Shown: positions 1 through 10,641 of the stretch, in pieces
Numbering within the stretch: position 1 is the stretch's first letter
Layout: each line of letters opens with the position of its first letter
The notes under the pieces: model-generated
Told to the model about the DNA's origin: nothing
The model's database searches: none
The model's input: the letters and a program-made list of their open reading frames with translations, nothing else
Program-made: the position numbers and the translations under genes
Assembly: GCF_051020975.1 (NCBI RefSeq)
Contig: NC_135034.1
Span: forward strand, 8,432,001-8,496,000
Direction: 5' to 3'
DNA: 64,000 bases
Source: Osmia lignaria lignaria
Taxonomy: Eukaryota; Arthropoda; Insecta; Hymenoptera; Megachilidae

Positions 1-2340
1 CGTCATCTAATAACGCGGCGCTCTTCTATCGCGCTAATTACAAGCTGCCTCTTTATACGCGAGAAAGTTGTTATTTAACAACCGTTTCACGCTATTAATT
101 TTTCGGTCTCCTCTGGTCGGTTTATCAGATTCTCTCGGACAATACAATGGATAACACGCTAAAGAGACAATTTTCTCGATTACACGATCATTGTCTGTTC
201 GTAGAAGAAGAGACGACGATCCTATTACGTAAGTTGTACGCTTCCATCATTATCGTGGACGATGAATAAGAGACAAGAAGCGAGCCGCTCGATTAACGCG
301 TGAAATTTGCACGCGTTTCTGGAACGTTTTTCCCTTATGCCTGTCGGATAATAACGGCCATTAGCGGCGTTAATTATCGGCCTTATCGCGGAATTTATCT
401 CTTCAAGGTTGCCCGTTCCGGTGTCCATTAACGGGATATTAACGGGGCCAAACTGCACGGACGCATTACCCTTCGCTTTACTCGTTTGTAAATTAGGGAT
501 GAAACCGACTACGTTTAGGGGGTCGGTTTCCAGACGAAACCGCGATACACTGATTCGTTTGTTTGAACCCTTTAAATACTATGCCACCATTATCATCCTC
601 GCTAAATAACCGTTCAAGAGGAAACTCTTAACAACCACACACTGACTCTTTCGCTTACTTGCGATCAATAATTAACGGATCGGTAATTAGTATTTTTTTC
701 TGTGACAAATTTCCATTAGCTGCACTTAACGTCCGACAATTATCGCCCGCTAATAACATTCTTCAACGAACGCATTGGAATTATTTTTTGGTAATATTCC
801 ACGACTCGTTTGGACAATTCGTTAACGTCTGTTCGGTCAATTTGTAAAATTTCCTTTGTTAAACATGACACGAATTATGAGCAATCCAGAGTGGCATAGG
901 AAATGAGAAATCCAATACTGAAAATAGAGATCATTTGCAAATTACTTTCTTTGACGAATATCCTGCTCTTTCTCTTTCATCGAGAAACACGGGATTCCAC
1001 TGTGTCGATGGCTGAACCGGTAACAGCACCGACACGGCCGGAACCTTTGCATTATGTAACCACGTTTTAAAAGCCAGTCGAGGAGGTAATTAAGCAATGT
1101 TTGCCGTGCAATTATAGGAAACGAGGTGTTTTCGATCCATCGACGCGTGCTCGTGCCGAGAGAAGAATCGTTGAACGAATAGCAGAAATCGTTACGAATT
1201 CATCGCGTAAAACAATCGTATGGAAATTTTATAATTGAACAAAGTGGAAATGAGTCTTTCTAGCTTAATTTCTTATATTTCATCGATGTCTCCACTTTTT
1301 ATTTTGTGGAATTAATCAATTTGGCAAATGAGCGACCTACAAGAGCCTTCTTAATATAACTGAGAAACAAAAGTCGATGAATAAACACGAGGAGGAAAAA
1401 AGTGCACGAAGAGGCGAAAAATAAGAGGATCAAGAGGAAAGTAGGGAGACGAAGGAATCAGACGGGCAGCATCGAAAGTGGAGCAATAGCGAAGGGTTTC
1501 CGGGACGAGGCGAGAGAGCTCTGTGCGACAATCGATCGGCGGTCTAATCGATTCGATACTCCCACGCCCGTTCCAATCAGTGGCTGCACGAGTTACACAA
1601 GAACCTCGCCGATTGGTCGATGCTCGGTCCCGTGGCGCTTCGTTTTCGTTTCGGCATCATCTATCGCATTTTCCGGCAAGTCATAATTTTCCAAGCTCGC
1701 TTAGAACTCACCTGATATCCGCGGGAATTTATGGCTCAATATACCATACGTGTGTATTATAAGTACTCTCTTTACATGAAACATCCTATAGCGATGATTT
1801 CGAGCTTGAATATTCGTTGTGTCTCCTCTTCGTGATTTAACATCTCGTCTTTCGCTATTTGTTCGCGAAATTTTGAAGAAGACACACCAATTCTGTGTCA
1901 TAGTTATATATAGATTTTTGTACAAAGCTGGCCTTGTGGAATGCAGCTAATAATTCTGAATAGTTTTAATTCCTCGACGTTACTCGACTTAGGTCTAAGT
2001 TAGATAAGTAATTATGTAATTTAAGATTAATGGGAACCTTCGTTAATTATTACATAATGTGATAAAGTTTAAGGGATAGAAGTTTATATTTTTCATAGGA
2101 TTTCTATAATTCTGTATTATCTCGAGTGTTTAAATATTGTAAGGAACGAAGAAATGGAATTAGTAGCTAGCATTTTCGAATTTCTGCTTTGCTTAGTGGA
2201 AAAGCTGTTTTAATGAATTTTCATGTGCAATTACACCGTGGAAAATTTCTTGGCACAAAGGGCCAGAGTTAACAAGCAGAAATTTCAAGTCGTTTTCGTC
2301 GACAGTCGATTTTCAGCTCGGTGAATTCGTGCTTTTAAAC
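1..2340. other. Non-coding DNA, no gene seen
   Basis: No open frame here resembles a known protein and none is long enough to stand out from chance. A purine-rich stretch lies at about 1386-1460. On the minus strand a perfect donor-like word (CAG followed by GTGAGT) sits at 1706-1714 and ends an open frame that reads from about 1925 down to 1712. I could not find a convincing acceptor for it, and donor-like words occur on both strands at about chance frequency, so I do not call an exon. Confidence 0.6.
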
Positions 2341-2520
2341 GGGATTCTCGATTTTGCAGCCCGACCACGCCGCAGACACGTCGCGTTTCGAGAAAGCTGC
2401 TTCCGATGCAGCGAAAGGGGGCGTACACCTCCCCGAAGATTTACTTCCGACGGCAAAGTATACGCATTACCTCGCTAAATTTATTGCTACCGTGTATACG
2501 TGTGTGTAGCTGCATCGAAA
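2341..2520 (+). other. GC-rich block with open frames after a splice-acceptor-like site
   Basis: The word gattttgcag ends at 2359 and is followed by a GC-rich block. All three + frames then stay open for at least 100 bases; one runs about 48 codons to a TAG near 2508. The protein sequences are not recognised. No strong donor follows, so an internal exon is not supported. GC-rich insect DNA has few stop codons by composition alone, which is the simplest explanation. It could also be a conserved regulatory block or a terminal exon. Confidence 0.15.
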
Positions 2521-2582
2521 TAATAGCAGATTCCTCGAGCTGTGTACCAGCGCGCATACATTGAGGCCGTACTAATTCCTCG

Positions 2583-2614
2583 TATAAATAAAGGACTTAT
2601 CTCTGGCCTGCACT
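2583..2614 (+). promoter_or_regulatory. TATA-box-like site with weak initiator
   Basis: TATAAATA begins at 2583. A CA dinucleotide followed by CTC lies at 2611-2615, about 29 bases downstream, which is the expected TATA-to-start spacing. The initiator is a poor match to arthropod TCAGTY and no gene is seen downstream, so this may be a chance match in AT-rich DNA. Confidence 0.12.
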
Positions 2615-2630
2615 CGTTCTCCAGACGTTA

Positions 2631-5306
2631 TGATATACTAACCTCATTAGTATGAGGCGCGTTGAAAAAGTATGGCTTCAATAACATCGTGACTGTGGGA
2701 ATCGGTGATGTGCTTCAAACAGATGATTCAACTTTACTTTGGGGCATACAAAATTATTGATTTTTGTTCTAAGAAGATTTTAAAATACCAGTTTTAACTC
2801 TAGGAATCTTTCTGCTAAAAAGTTAATATTTCAAGTTTTTTTCATCTTTGTCCATAATTATGGAAGCAATTATGCAAAATCGTAGCAGTAACATTCATTA
2901 AAAATACAATAAGGTTAGACAATAGAACACTAAAGACGGTGAATTTCAATGGCACAATGGAATCCGGAAAACGAGACTAAAATTTTCATTTTTCAGTTTT
3001 TTTTTTTTTATTTTATTTTTTTCTAAGAAACAAGAAGTGCTTCTCGTTTTCGTGTCACAGGTGTGACAAGAAAATTTGCTGGATCGAGTCACTTTGTTTC
3101 ACGCAGGCATAAAACGATCCGACCTTTTTGAGCATCCAAGTCGAAGTCGGTCAAGGGTTTACCAATAAAGGTTCAACAGAGTTATCGATACTCGAGGGAC
3201 AAAAAGTAAAATAGAACGTGGTTACGTTTACTCTCGTTTCATCGAGCCTTCTTTCTTCCTATACTTTTCTTTTATTTTCGTTTCGTTGGAGTAGTTGACG
3301 TTTCTATTTCTTCTGAATAGGAAAGTGGTTTCATTCTGTTCACTTTTCGTTGAGCACATATGAATGAAAATACGTTGATGTATTTACATACGTCTTCGCC
3401 GAGTGAACTCGTTGTCTGACCATGACTGTCATAATCTACTTGCTTTGTATTCTTTACTCTGCATACCCAGTATTGCACGATTGAAACGAACTCTTACATA
3501 GACAAGCTTGAAAATTTCGAACATTCTTGAAAAATTTTTATTTTCAAAGTTTTATTTCCACAAATTATCAATTAATATATAAGTGGTTAAAAATCGCTTT
3601 AGAATTAATGTATCTTTAATTAATCGTCATCTGTGTATTCCCCTATAGATAAGTAAATCGACACACCTTTAATTATCGCGATCATACATTATTAATGACT
3701 CAATTAAAAGTACAATTGAGTTACTAATGAATCTTCAGGGTATCCTCACATATCATAAATTTCTTAATTACATATGAATAAATTATTCCACCGCTTTCTG
3801 TTTTCCATTCATATAATAATCTAGATTGATAATGAAATTGTACGAAATTGTAAGAAGTAAAGACGAAAAAATTGCCATTTGTCTTTCTGAGCAAAACTCT
3901 AACATTTAAGAAAATAAAGTAAATTACTTCGTGTTCAAGAAAAATATAAATAATACACAGGATAGTAAATAATCCAAGCTGTTACCGGAAGAGCTAGGGG
4001 AAGATGTGCGAGTGAGAGGAAACCTAGCAAGTGTTCTCTTAATCTACCGCACTGGGAATTAATGCTAGGTCTACTCTAATAGTAATTCACCGTGGCTTCC
4101 TTGTAGCACATATGTTGCTGTGACGAATGCTTGGAACTTACCTCCTGTAAATAAGTAGCTAAAACACCATGTCCCATTCGTCTGCGAGGTTCCTAGATGA
4201 ACCTTCCTTTTTGGGTCGATGAAAAGGAGGTCAGTAATAGTAGTGTGACAATGAAATTAATCGGGATCAATGGAAAATACACTCACGAGTCGTGCTTGTC
4301 ATTTTCAGTAGCTTCCAACTTTTATTTTATAATTATTCGCTATTTTCATACCAAGGAAATAACAGTTCCTTAATTTACACAACCGTTCTGCAAATTACTC
4401 CTTTCTTCATTAATTCGTGAAACTTTGAATGATTCTGACAAAACGATGTAAAATCTGCATCACTGTCTGTCTACTTTGCGAGTTTCCACTTCGATAACGC
4501 AAATGACTCGCCTTTCTACATCCATCAAGTGTCGTGAGAAAATAAAAGTCATCATCTAACGCAGTATTTAAAACACCGCTACACGATTGAATAACAAAAT
4601 GAGGAAGCAAAAACGCTTTCTAATTCTCTTCAATCAGATTTGATAACTCTTCCATTACGGTAATATACAAATTCATCTGTCATTTATTTCATTCTTTCAA
4701 ATTCGCAATCATCTCGACACTTTTTTGTCTTTTACTCACGCGTAGACTAAACTGTTGGAATAATTAGGAAAGTAACTTCTTTGAATAATTGGAATTCACA
4801 CCGAATTCAAAATCGAACTTCCTTAGAATCAATCGTTTATATCCTCAAATTATCCTCGATAAATCAAATTAGCCAAAATATTCCAAGTTCTCGAACTACA
4901 ATAAATTCTCTGAACGTTGCCCTCCGGCTGACCGATCGTCTACTCGTACTACTTACCGCGCTAGCGTTCCGGTGGAAACACGGTAGCTGCGCTCATAATT
5001 CCGTCGTTTCTGAAAATCCTCATGAAATATTTCTCGAAGACGTTTCAACCGTCAACGACGTCGCGGTGTTCGAGGGGGGGCCAGCTCGGAATAGGGAAGA
5101 TTACGCGAAACAAATGGGATTCCCTCCGTGGGAATTAAAAGCGTGCCAGGAACTCCGGTTGAAAATTTAGTAAATTGCTGAGCGTTCAGAGGAGGGTACG
5201 GAACTTGGAGAAGGTCGTCGACGAAATTAAGACGCTTTGAAGCGAGGCGGATTACGCTGCCGTTGGGAGAACGAAAATTCTGACGTTAATACGCATGGTT
5301 TTCCTC
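2631..5306. other. Non-coding DNA, no gene seen
   Basis: AT-rich sequence with a T-rich run around 2999-3027 and one TATCGATA word (DREF-type site) at 3183-3190. A minus-strand donor-like word (GGAG before GTAAGT) lies at 4136-4145 and closes a very short open frame of about 17 codons, too short to interpret. A 129-codon + frame at 4781-5170 has no recognisable motif and is within chance expectation for this length of DNA. Confidence 0.6.
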
Positions 5307-5328
5307 TGTGTGTGTGTGTGTGTGTGTG
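5307..5328 (+). repeat. (TG)11 microsatellite
   Basis: An uninterrupted TG dinucleotide tract of 11 units is followed by an imperfect tatgtgg tail. It is a simple-sequence repeat and probably length-polymorphic. Confidence 0.95.
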
Positions 5329-7275
5329 TATGTGGTGTTTCGAATGGCGCCACTGGCTGCGCTGTACCTACGGGCGGGTCCACACTAGGTCACGGGTCGA
5401 TTTTCACCGCGTAACGTTCCAATTCGCGCTTGATATTGATCTCAGCTTTTCCGCCCACGTTGCAAGCTGCCTTCCGGGCCCCGGCGTTGCTCCGCGTGCT
5501 CGTGCGAGACGCTTGAAAGCGTTCTTGCCCCCGCCAAAGGCTTCCGGGGAATTCAGGGGTGGTCAGGAATCGGGATACGGCAGCTTTTAGGCTGGCCTCG
5601 ATGCTTTGATGCGTTCTTAAGCTGCGAACGAGACCCGCTCGAATAGAATAGGGACGTGAAGAAAATTTGGAACATTTGTCCGGTTTCTTCCAGATGAAAG
5701 GATGTTCCGAATCCATATCTTTTTGGTAGGGTAAAATAATTGAATACAGTAAACTTTATGTTGACTTACATTGGACGCGAAGGGTTGAAGGTGAATAAAT
5801 TTATTTCGTTCCCGTGTAATTCGAGTCTCGAACCAAGAGAAAACGGGAAAGAACGAGGTGAAATAATACGTATCTTGAAATTTTCCCGTTTGCCCGGCTA
5901 TTAATATTAATGAACTCGTGGATTAACAAGACCGCGTTGGAAGGAAGCACTCGGTTGTTCAACGCAATTCTCTGTTTTCGGAGAAATTATGAATTACGGG
6001 AAAAATAAATGGTGCCACGATATTACACGAAATTCAGGGGAAAAATTGCTCCTCCGGGGAAAACAAGCTTCAGCGAATATATAGGTAAACAGAGGGTAAT
6101 TTGTTCAGTTTTGATGTCTTTCTCTTTAAAATATATATTGCTCAAGGTCTTGAGAAAAATTTCATTTAAATTCAATTAAATCATTTTTATCAACGTTTAA
6201 TATAAAATATATTCAAGAAACAACCCTCCGCGTCTGTGTTAAAATCTCTCAAGGACACAGCGATGACGTCGACGAAAAGAGGGTGGCGTGCTATTTTAAC
6301 CAGCGACCCTGGATGATCGATCGCCAGGAATTAACCAATGTATCCCTGTGACGACACAGAAATACATATTTCGTGTACGTTTTTCTATCGTTCGTAACTT
6401 CGAATCACGCTGACGAGAACACGCGAGGTCGTCGAACCCGGGGCGTGACTGAAGGTAACTTTAACCATCGTGCTGAAGTTCTACTTCGCTCACGATTGAT
6501 CGACCACGTTTCGTCCTGCTTGCTTCGCTATCTCGAGAATTTATCTTCCGTCAGAGCTGTTGCCCTGTTTGAAATTTCGACGAACAACCCCCCGTTAAAC
6601 GGGACCAAGTACCAGGGGTGTTTTCTAACGAACGAGAGTCTAAGAATTTCTCCTTTTGCATAGACACTAGGGAATATATTAGACCGATGAAAAGAAAGAA
6701 AATAAAATAATTACCCTTTGAACACCCTTGGCACTTTCTATATCGCGATGTTTTCTAAATGATAATTCCGCTCATTTCCCCCATTGAGGGGAAAACCAGC
6801 CCTCGGAAAGGCAGCTACGAATTTGGGGTAGTGTGTGAAAGTTCACTGGTGAAGGGTAGACTGGTTGGATGGTTAAAGGTGTTACGAAACGTCGTTCATG
6901 GAAGTATTTCTCGGGCGTGGGTGGTGCGAGAGCTTTAATTCGAGTTTGATGTGTTTATCGGGTACAGGGTGAGTCACTGGGGTTTGACGCTTTAAATAAC
7001 TATCGTTTATTTTTGCCATTACGAAATGTAGTTCTCGAGGAACGTATATGTTGTGTTTACGTTCGTGTGGTTCCTGGGGTTTTAAAGATTTTTTCTTCAA
7101 CTGTACGAGCTACTTATTTTTGTCCCAGACGCGCGAGTTGACGGATGCTAAAGTTAAACGGCACAGTACGAACAAAAATTCATATAGTACGCGAAGTATT
7201 TAATTTCCCATATGAAATGATAATTCTTTATTTGAAACGCTTTAAAAGGTATCTCGTCAGATTCGAATCAGCTTG
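5329..7275. other. Non-coding DNA, no gene seen
   Basis: No supported gene. A pyrimidine-rich acceptor-like word (ggtttcttccag) ends at about 5693 and is followed by an 11-codon frame from an ATG to a TAG, with GTAGGG overlapping the stop; this is too little to call an exon. A short open frame at 6373-6663 has no recognisable protein features. Confidence 0.6.
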
Positions 7276-8360
7276 TATTATTTTTGGATCGTATCCTCAG
7301 TGTCGGTGAACGCGTGAACGCGACGAGAAAGAAGAAAAGAACGCGAACAAGCTAAAGATCGCTTAATTGTTCTTCGCTTATCGCGACGAAGGGGGGAATA
7401 AAAATTCCGACGGACACGAATGTTCGCGAACGAAGATAAAAGAGAAATCGCAACGAGACACGCTGTTGTCGGTAGACGAGCAAAAAGCGAATGATATCTC
7501 AACGTTTTCTGGACGCGTGTAATTGTTAACTCGTTACGTTCATTACGCCCGTTATTTCCGAGCGGCCAGATAGCACGGGCAGCCTGTTTAACGGGATAAA
7601 AGGGGATATAACGACCGGTCGTATTCCACGTTTTTCCTCCTTTTGCCACGGAGCTATGCATGCAAAACTCGCGACACACGTTTCTACGTTTTTCCTCGAG
7701 TTCGCCTCGTGGCGGAAAAAAAGTCGGTCGACGAGAGCGAATGTTTTCGGTGAGCGATCAATACTACCCTCTCGGTTTCTTCTCACCCCCTCGACGAACA
7801 TTGCCGCCACTCCCTTCTACCTTTTACTTTTTTTTCCCCACTTTTTAAAGATGTGCCGCGACGATGAAATCTCGCCTGAAAGACGCGACCAGAACTCTGG
7901 CTCGTTTCGAAAACGCGACGAAACTTTGGAATCGCGTCGACTATTATTCGAAATTAGGGGTGCTCGAAGATCCTGGAAATCGCGAACGAACCGATTGTCC
8001 CCGCTATTCTTGGAAGTTTCCAGAAGCTGGGAAAGATGTAGAGTTTCGAATTGGTGCAGAGAGACGCCCTGGATCGTTTTAACTCTTTGTCGATGCAGAA
8101 CAGAGTTTAGGAAATTTTATTCGAATTTAAAGAAGAAATATATATACTTTGACTCTTTTCCAAGGATTTTCTTGGCTGAAGAAAGTCTTCTCCTTCTTCT
8201 TTTTCTTCTTCATTAATAAATAATCAAATGTACAAGTTGGAACGGATGAAGTTGTTTGAATAAAAAGAATCTTACGAGACAGAGAAATCGACGTATCAAA
8301 GAAAAAAAGGAATAGAAACGCGATAAGCTAGTAGCGTGATAAATCAGTCGGTTCAGTAAC
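7276..8360. other. Cluster of overlapping long open frames, coding status unclear
   Basis: This stretch has unusually many long open frames compared with the rest of the upstream DNA. They include a 133-codon minus frame (7278-7679), a 186-codon + frame from a true ATG at 7656 to 8216, and a 72-codon + frame from an ATG at 7864. A long pyrimidine tract ending in aaag at 7850 looks like a 3' splice site and precedes the 72-codon frame by 13 bases. None of the predicted proteins is recognised. The 186-residue product is rich in R, S, F and L, typical of chance translation, while the 72-residue product has a more balanced composition. I treat these as possible but unproven. Confidence 0.15.
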
Positions 8361-8900
8361 ATGAATTACGAAACAAGGAGACTCTTGCGAGTGGTCGATG
8401 ATGCAAACGGTCAGATTCACGGGAATCACCCATTATCGTGCAGATCGTTTCTTTTTATTAATTTTCTTTTTCTTGGCTCGAAGAGCAAGCATGACTCTGT
8501 TGTTGTCGATGGAATTTCACTTGGAAGTCATGCCGGATTCGAGTCCATTGTTCGATCGTTTTGTTGCGATCATTGTGTCGAGTCACCGCGACAATGGAAA
8601 CAATGGAAGACGTCATCGTACCTGGAATGGCTTTCTCTGTCTTTTCGTATTCAAATTCTGGCCCCTGAAAACGTCACTGAACGCGAACCATTTCGTCGTG
8701 AGACGAAGTGTAACGGTTCCGACGAGAAACGTGAAATTTTGGCGATTATTGATGGGTCATTTATTAACACGACGACTGACACGTGTGATAAACAGCTTGG
8801 ACGAAGTTATAATTGCTTCTTTATCGGTGTAAAATTTTCCGTGTATGTATTTAAGGATTTTGGAGAATTTAATCGTGCAGGAAAAATAAGTGTACCGTAA
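8361..8900 (+). CDS. Hypothetical 179-residue open frame, unproven
   Basis: The frame opens at an ATG (context aacATGa, with A at -3) and runs 179 codons to TAA without an intron. I do not recognise the product. It has a hydrophobic patch at about residues 30-40, a Cys-rich spot near residues 68-73 and no clear signal peptide or repeat. At the base composition of the window, a stop-free run this long is expected well under once, which is the main argument for it. Against it, an overlapping 144-codon frame (8398-8832) is also open and codon choice shows no obvious bias. Neighbouring frames at 7.3-8.2 kb are similarly long, so a local stop-poor composition may explain the cluster. It could be a lineage-specific gene, a long terminal exon or chance. 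Confidence 0.13.
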   Translation: MNYETRRLLRVVDDANGQIHGNHPLSCRSFLFINFLFLGSKSKHDSVVVDGISLGSHAGFESIVRSFCCDHCVESPRQWKQWKTSSYLEWLSLSFRIQILAPENVTEREPFRRETKCNGSDEKREILAIIDGSFINTTTDTCDKQLGRSYNCFFIGVKFSVYVFKDFGEFNRAGKISVP

Positions 8901-10586
8901 ATTTTATAGAAATATTTATTTCTAATTTCGCTTGAAAAATAGATAATTTGGTGTTGAAAACGAGCAACCTTCCGTGTCGTGCAAAAATGATAATTTCTCC
9001 GGGAAAAAAAATGGAAGACCTCGGTTCGATTTTCCAATAAAGCATGAAAATGCTCATTCCGCTCGTCGCGTTCGTGCATTGTTTAAAATTGTAACGCCAT
9101 CAATATAACGTTTTAATAAAGCCCCGTTTTAATGGTGGCGCGCATGGGAGAAATGAGATTCCCGATACACGTGCCGAGGGCTTATTGCACATCGAATTCA
9201 TAAACTGTTCGCGTTATTTTCAAATAATACGCGTTAAAAAATCATCCGTCAATTTTCCCTTCATGTACCAGCAAGTTTGACGAATGATTTCTCTCCTGTA
9301 GCCAACTTTATCCCATTTGCTTTTAGCCATATCTAAAAATAAATTTCTCTATTTTTCACATTCTTTTCAAATTCTCTTTGTCAAGGGATATTTCTTTTCA
9401 AAGATTCTCTCGAGGAACACAAGTCACCGTAATGAGTCAGAAGCCGAACGTTGAAAATTTCGCGTAACACGATCCTGACCCGGCAATTATTCGCAATATT
9501 TCGGCGTTGCGACCCGGTGCAACTCCGTAATTGGTGACGCGGAGTTCGCGCGTCTTCCGAGAACTTTTATTACCGTACCGGCTATTTCTGATGCAAGCGA
9601 CGCGTGCATCGACGTCGGGACGCGATCGCACGCCGATGCACTCGTTCTTTTTTCATCTGCCCTCGTCGTTGGACCAGTTGCTCGGCGGGTTTAAAAATTG
9701 AACCAGGTCGACCAGGATCGTTGAGTCACTAGCTCGCGAAATTCCTCTTCGCGATCATCGAGGAAACTCGAAGAAAATTTTTCGGAATTAAATGAAAGAA
9801 AATTATTTAATCCAGGATATATTCATATATTTATTTCAAATAATAATACAAATTTTTACAAGATATTTGCTTAGAAAATTATAAGCGTGTAGGTGTAACG
9901 TTAGGCCGGGAAGAACATTGTTGAAAAGCCGCATTTCCAACCAGGTCAGTCCGTGGTCACACGATATAAACATTCATGACCGACATACGCGAAGCTCGCG
10001 TTCGAACTTTGACCCATGAACTTCAGTAATAACGCATAGCGGCCGGGTCCTTTGGTTCACGGTCATCGTAGTTCTATACTTCCGTTGTTTTTCCTATGAT
10101 TTACTCGAACCGATGGTGAACAGCGGTAAGAATCATTTATCTCTTCGACAAATGAACTCTCATTGATATCACCTAATGGTGTGATCGAAAATTCTTTTCT
10201 TTTTAATGAAATAATGCAATTATAAGGAAATTTCAATTTATAGTACGCTTTATCAAATCAATCTTTCGCAGAAAAATTACTTGTTATCATTCGTTTGTAG
10301 AAAGTATAAACATTCGTTTCACAGAATCGTTGATGAATAAAAATCATTTAGTGGTTTCGTTGGTACAAAAAACCCAAGAATCAATTCATGCTTCCTCGAT
10401 CGCTGTTAACGTTTCATCGATCATTACAGCGTGCAGTGAAAGCGTTCCCTCGGATGTAACAAGAAACCTTTCTTTTGCAACAAAGTATCGTTTGTACTGT
10501 GATTTCGCGAGAAACTAGTCATTATCTGAAGCTACGATTGAAACAATTTTTCTAACAAGGTTCTATTTTTTTTTTTTTGCTTGCAG
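8901..10586. other. Non-coding DNA, no gene seen
   Basis: I see no gene, RNA gene or repeat of note. The 9430-9720 part is rich in CpG words but has no recognisable promoter arrangement. Confidence 0.6.
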
Positions 10587-10641
10587 ATCGAGCAACGTGT
10601 GTGACTCGAAACGGCGACCAAGCACGGCAAAAGCGCGCAAG
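10587..10641 (+). other. Candidate 55-nt internal exon
   Basis: A very strong acceptor (a run of 13 T then gcttgcag) ends at 10586, and a donor-like AAG followed by GTAACG begins at 10642. The 55 bases between them are GC-rich and open in two of three + frames; the third has a TGA. Neither short peptide is recognised. The exon could be part of the 5' untranslated leader of a downstream gene, part of a long non-coding RNA, or a small coding exon. The donor has C at +5 instead of the preferred G, which weakens the case. Confidence 0.25.

Noticed and set aside
4781..5170. 129-codon + frame
   Set aside because: No start context, motif or splice context; length is within chance expectation.
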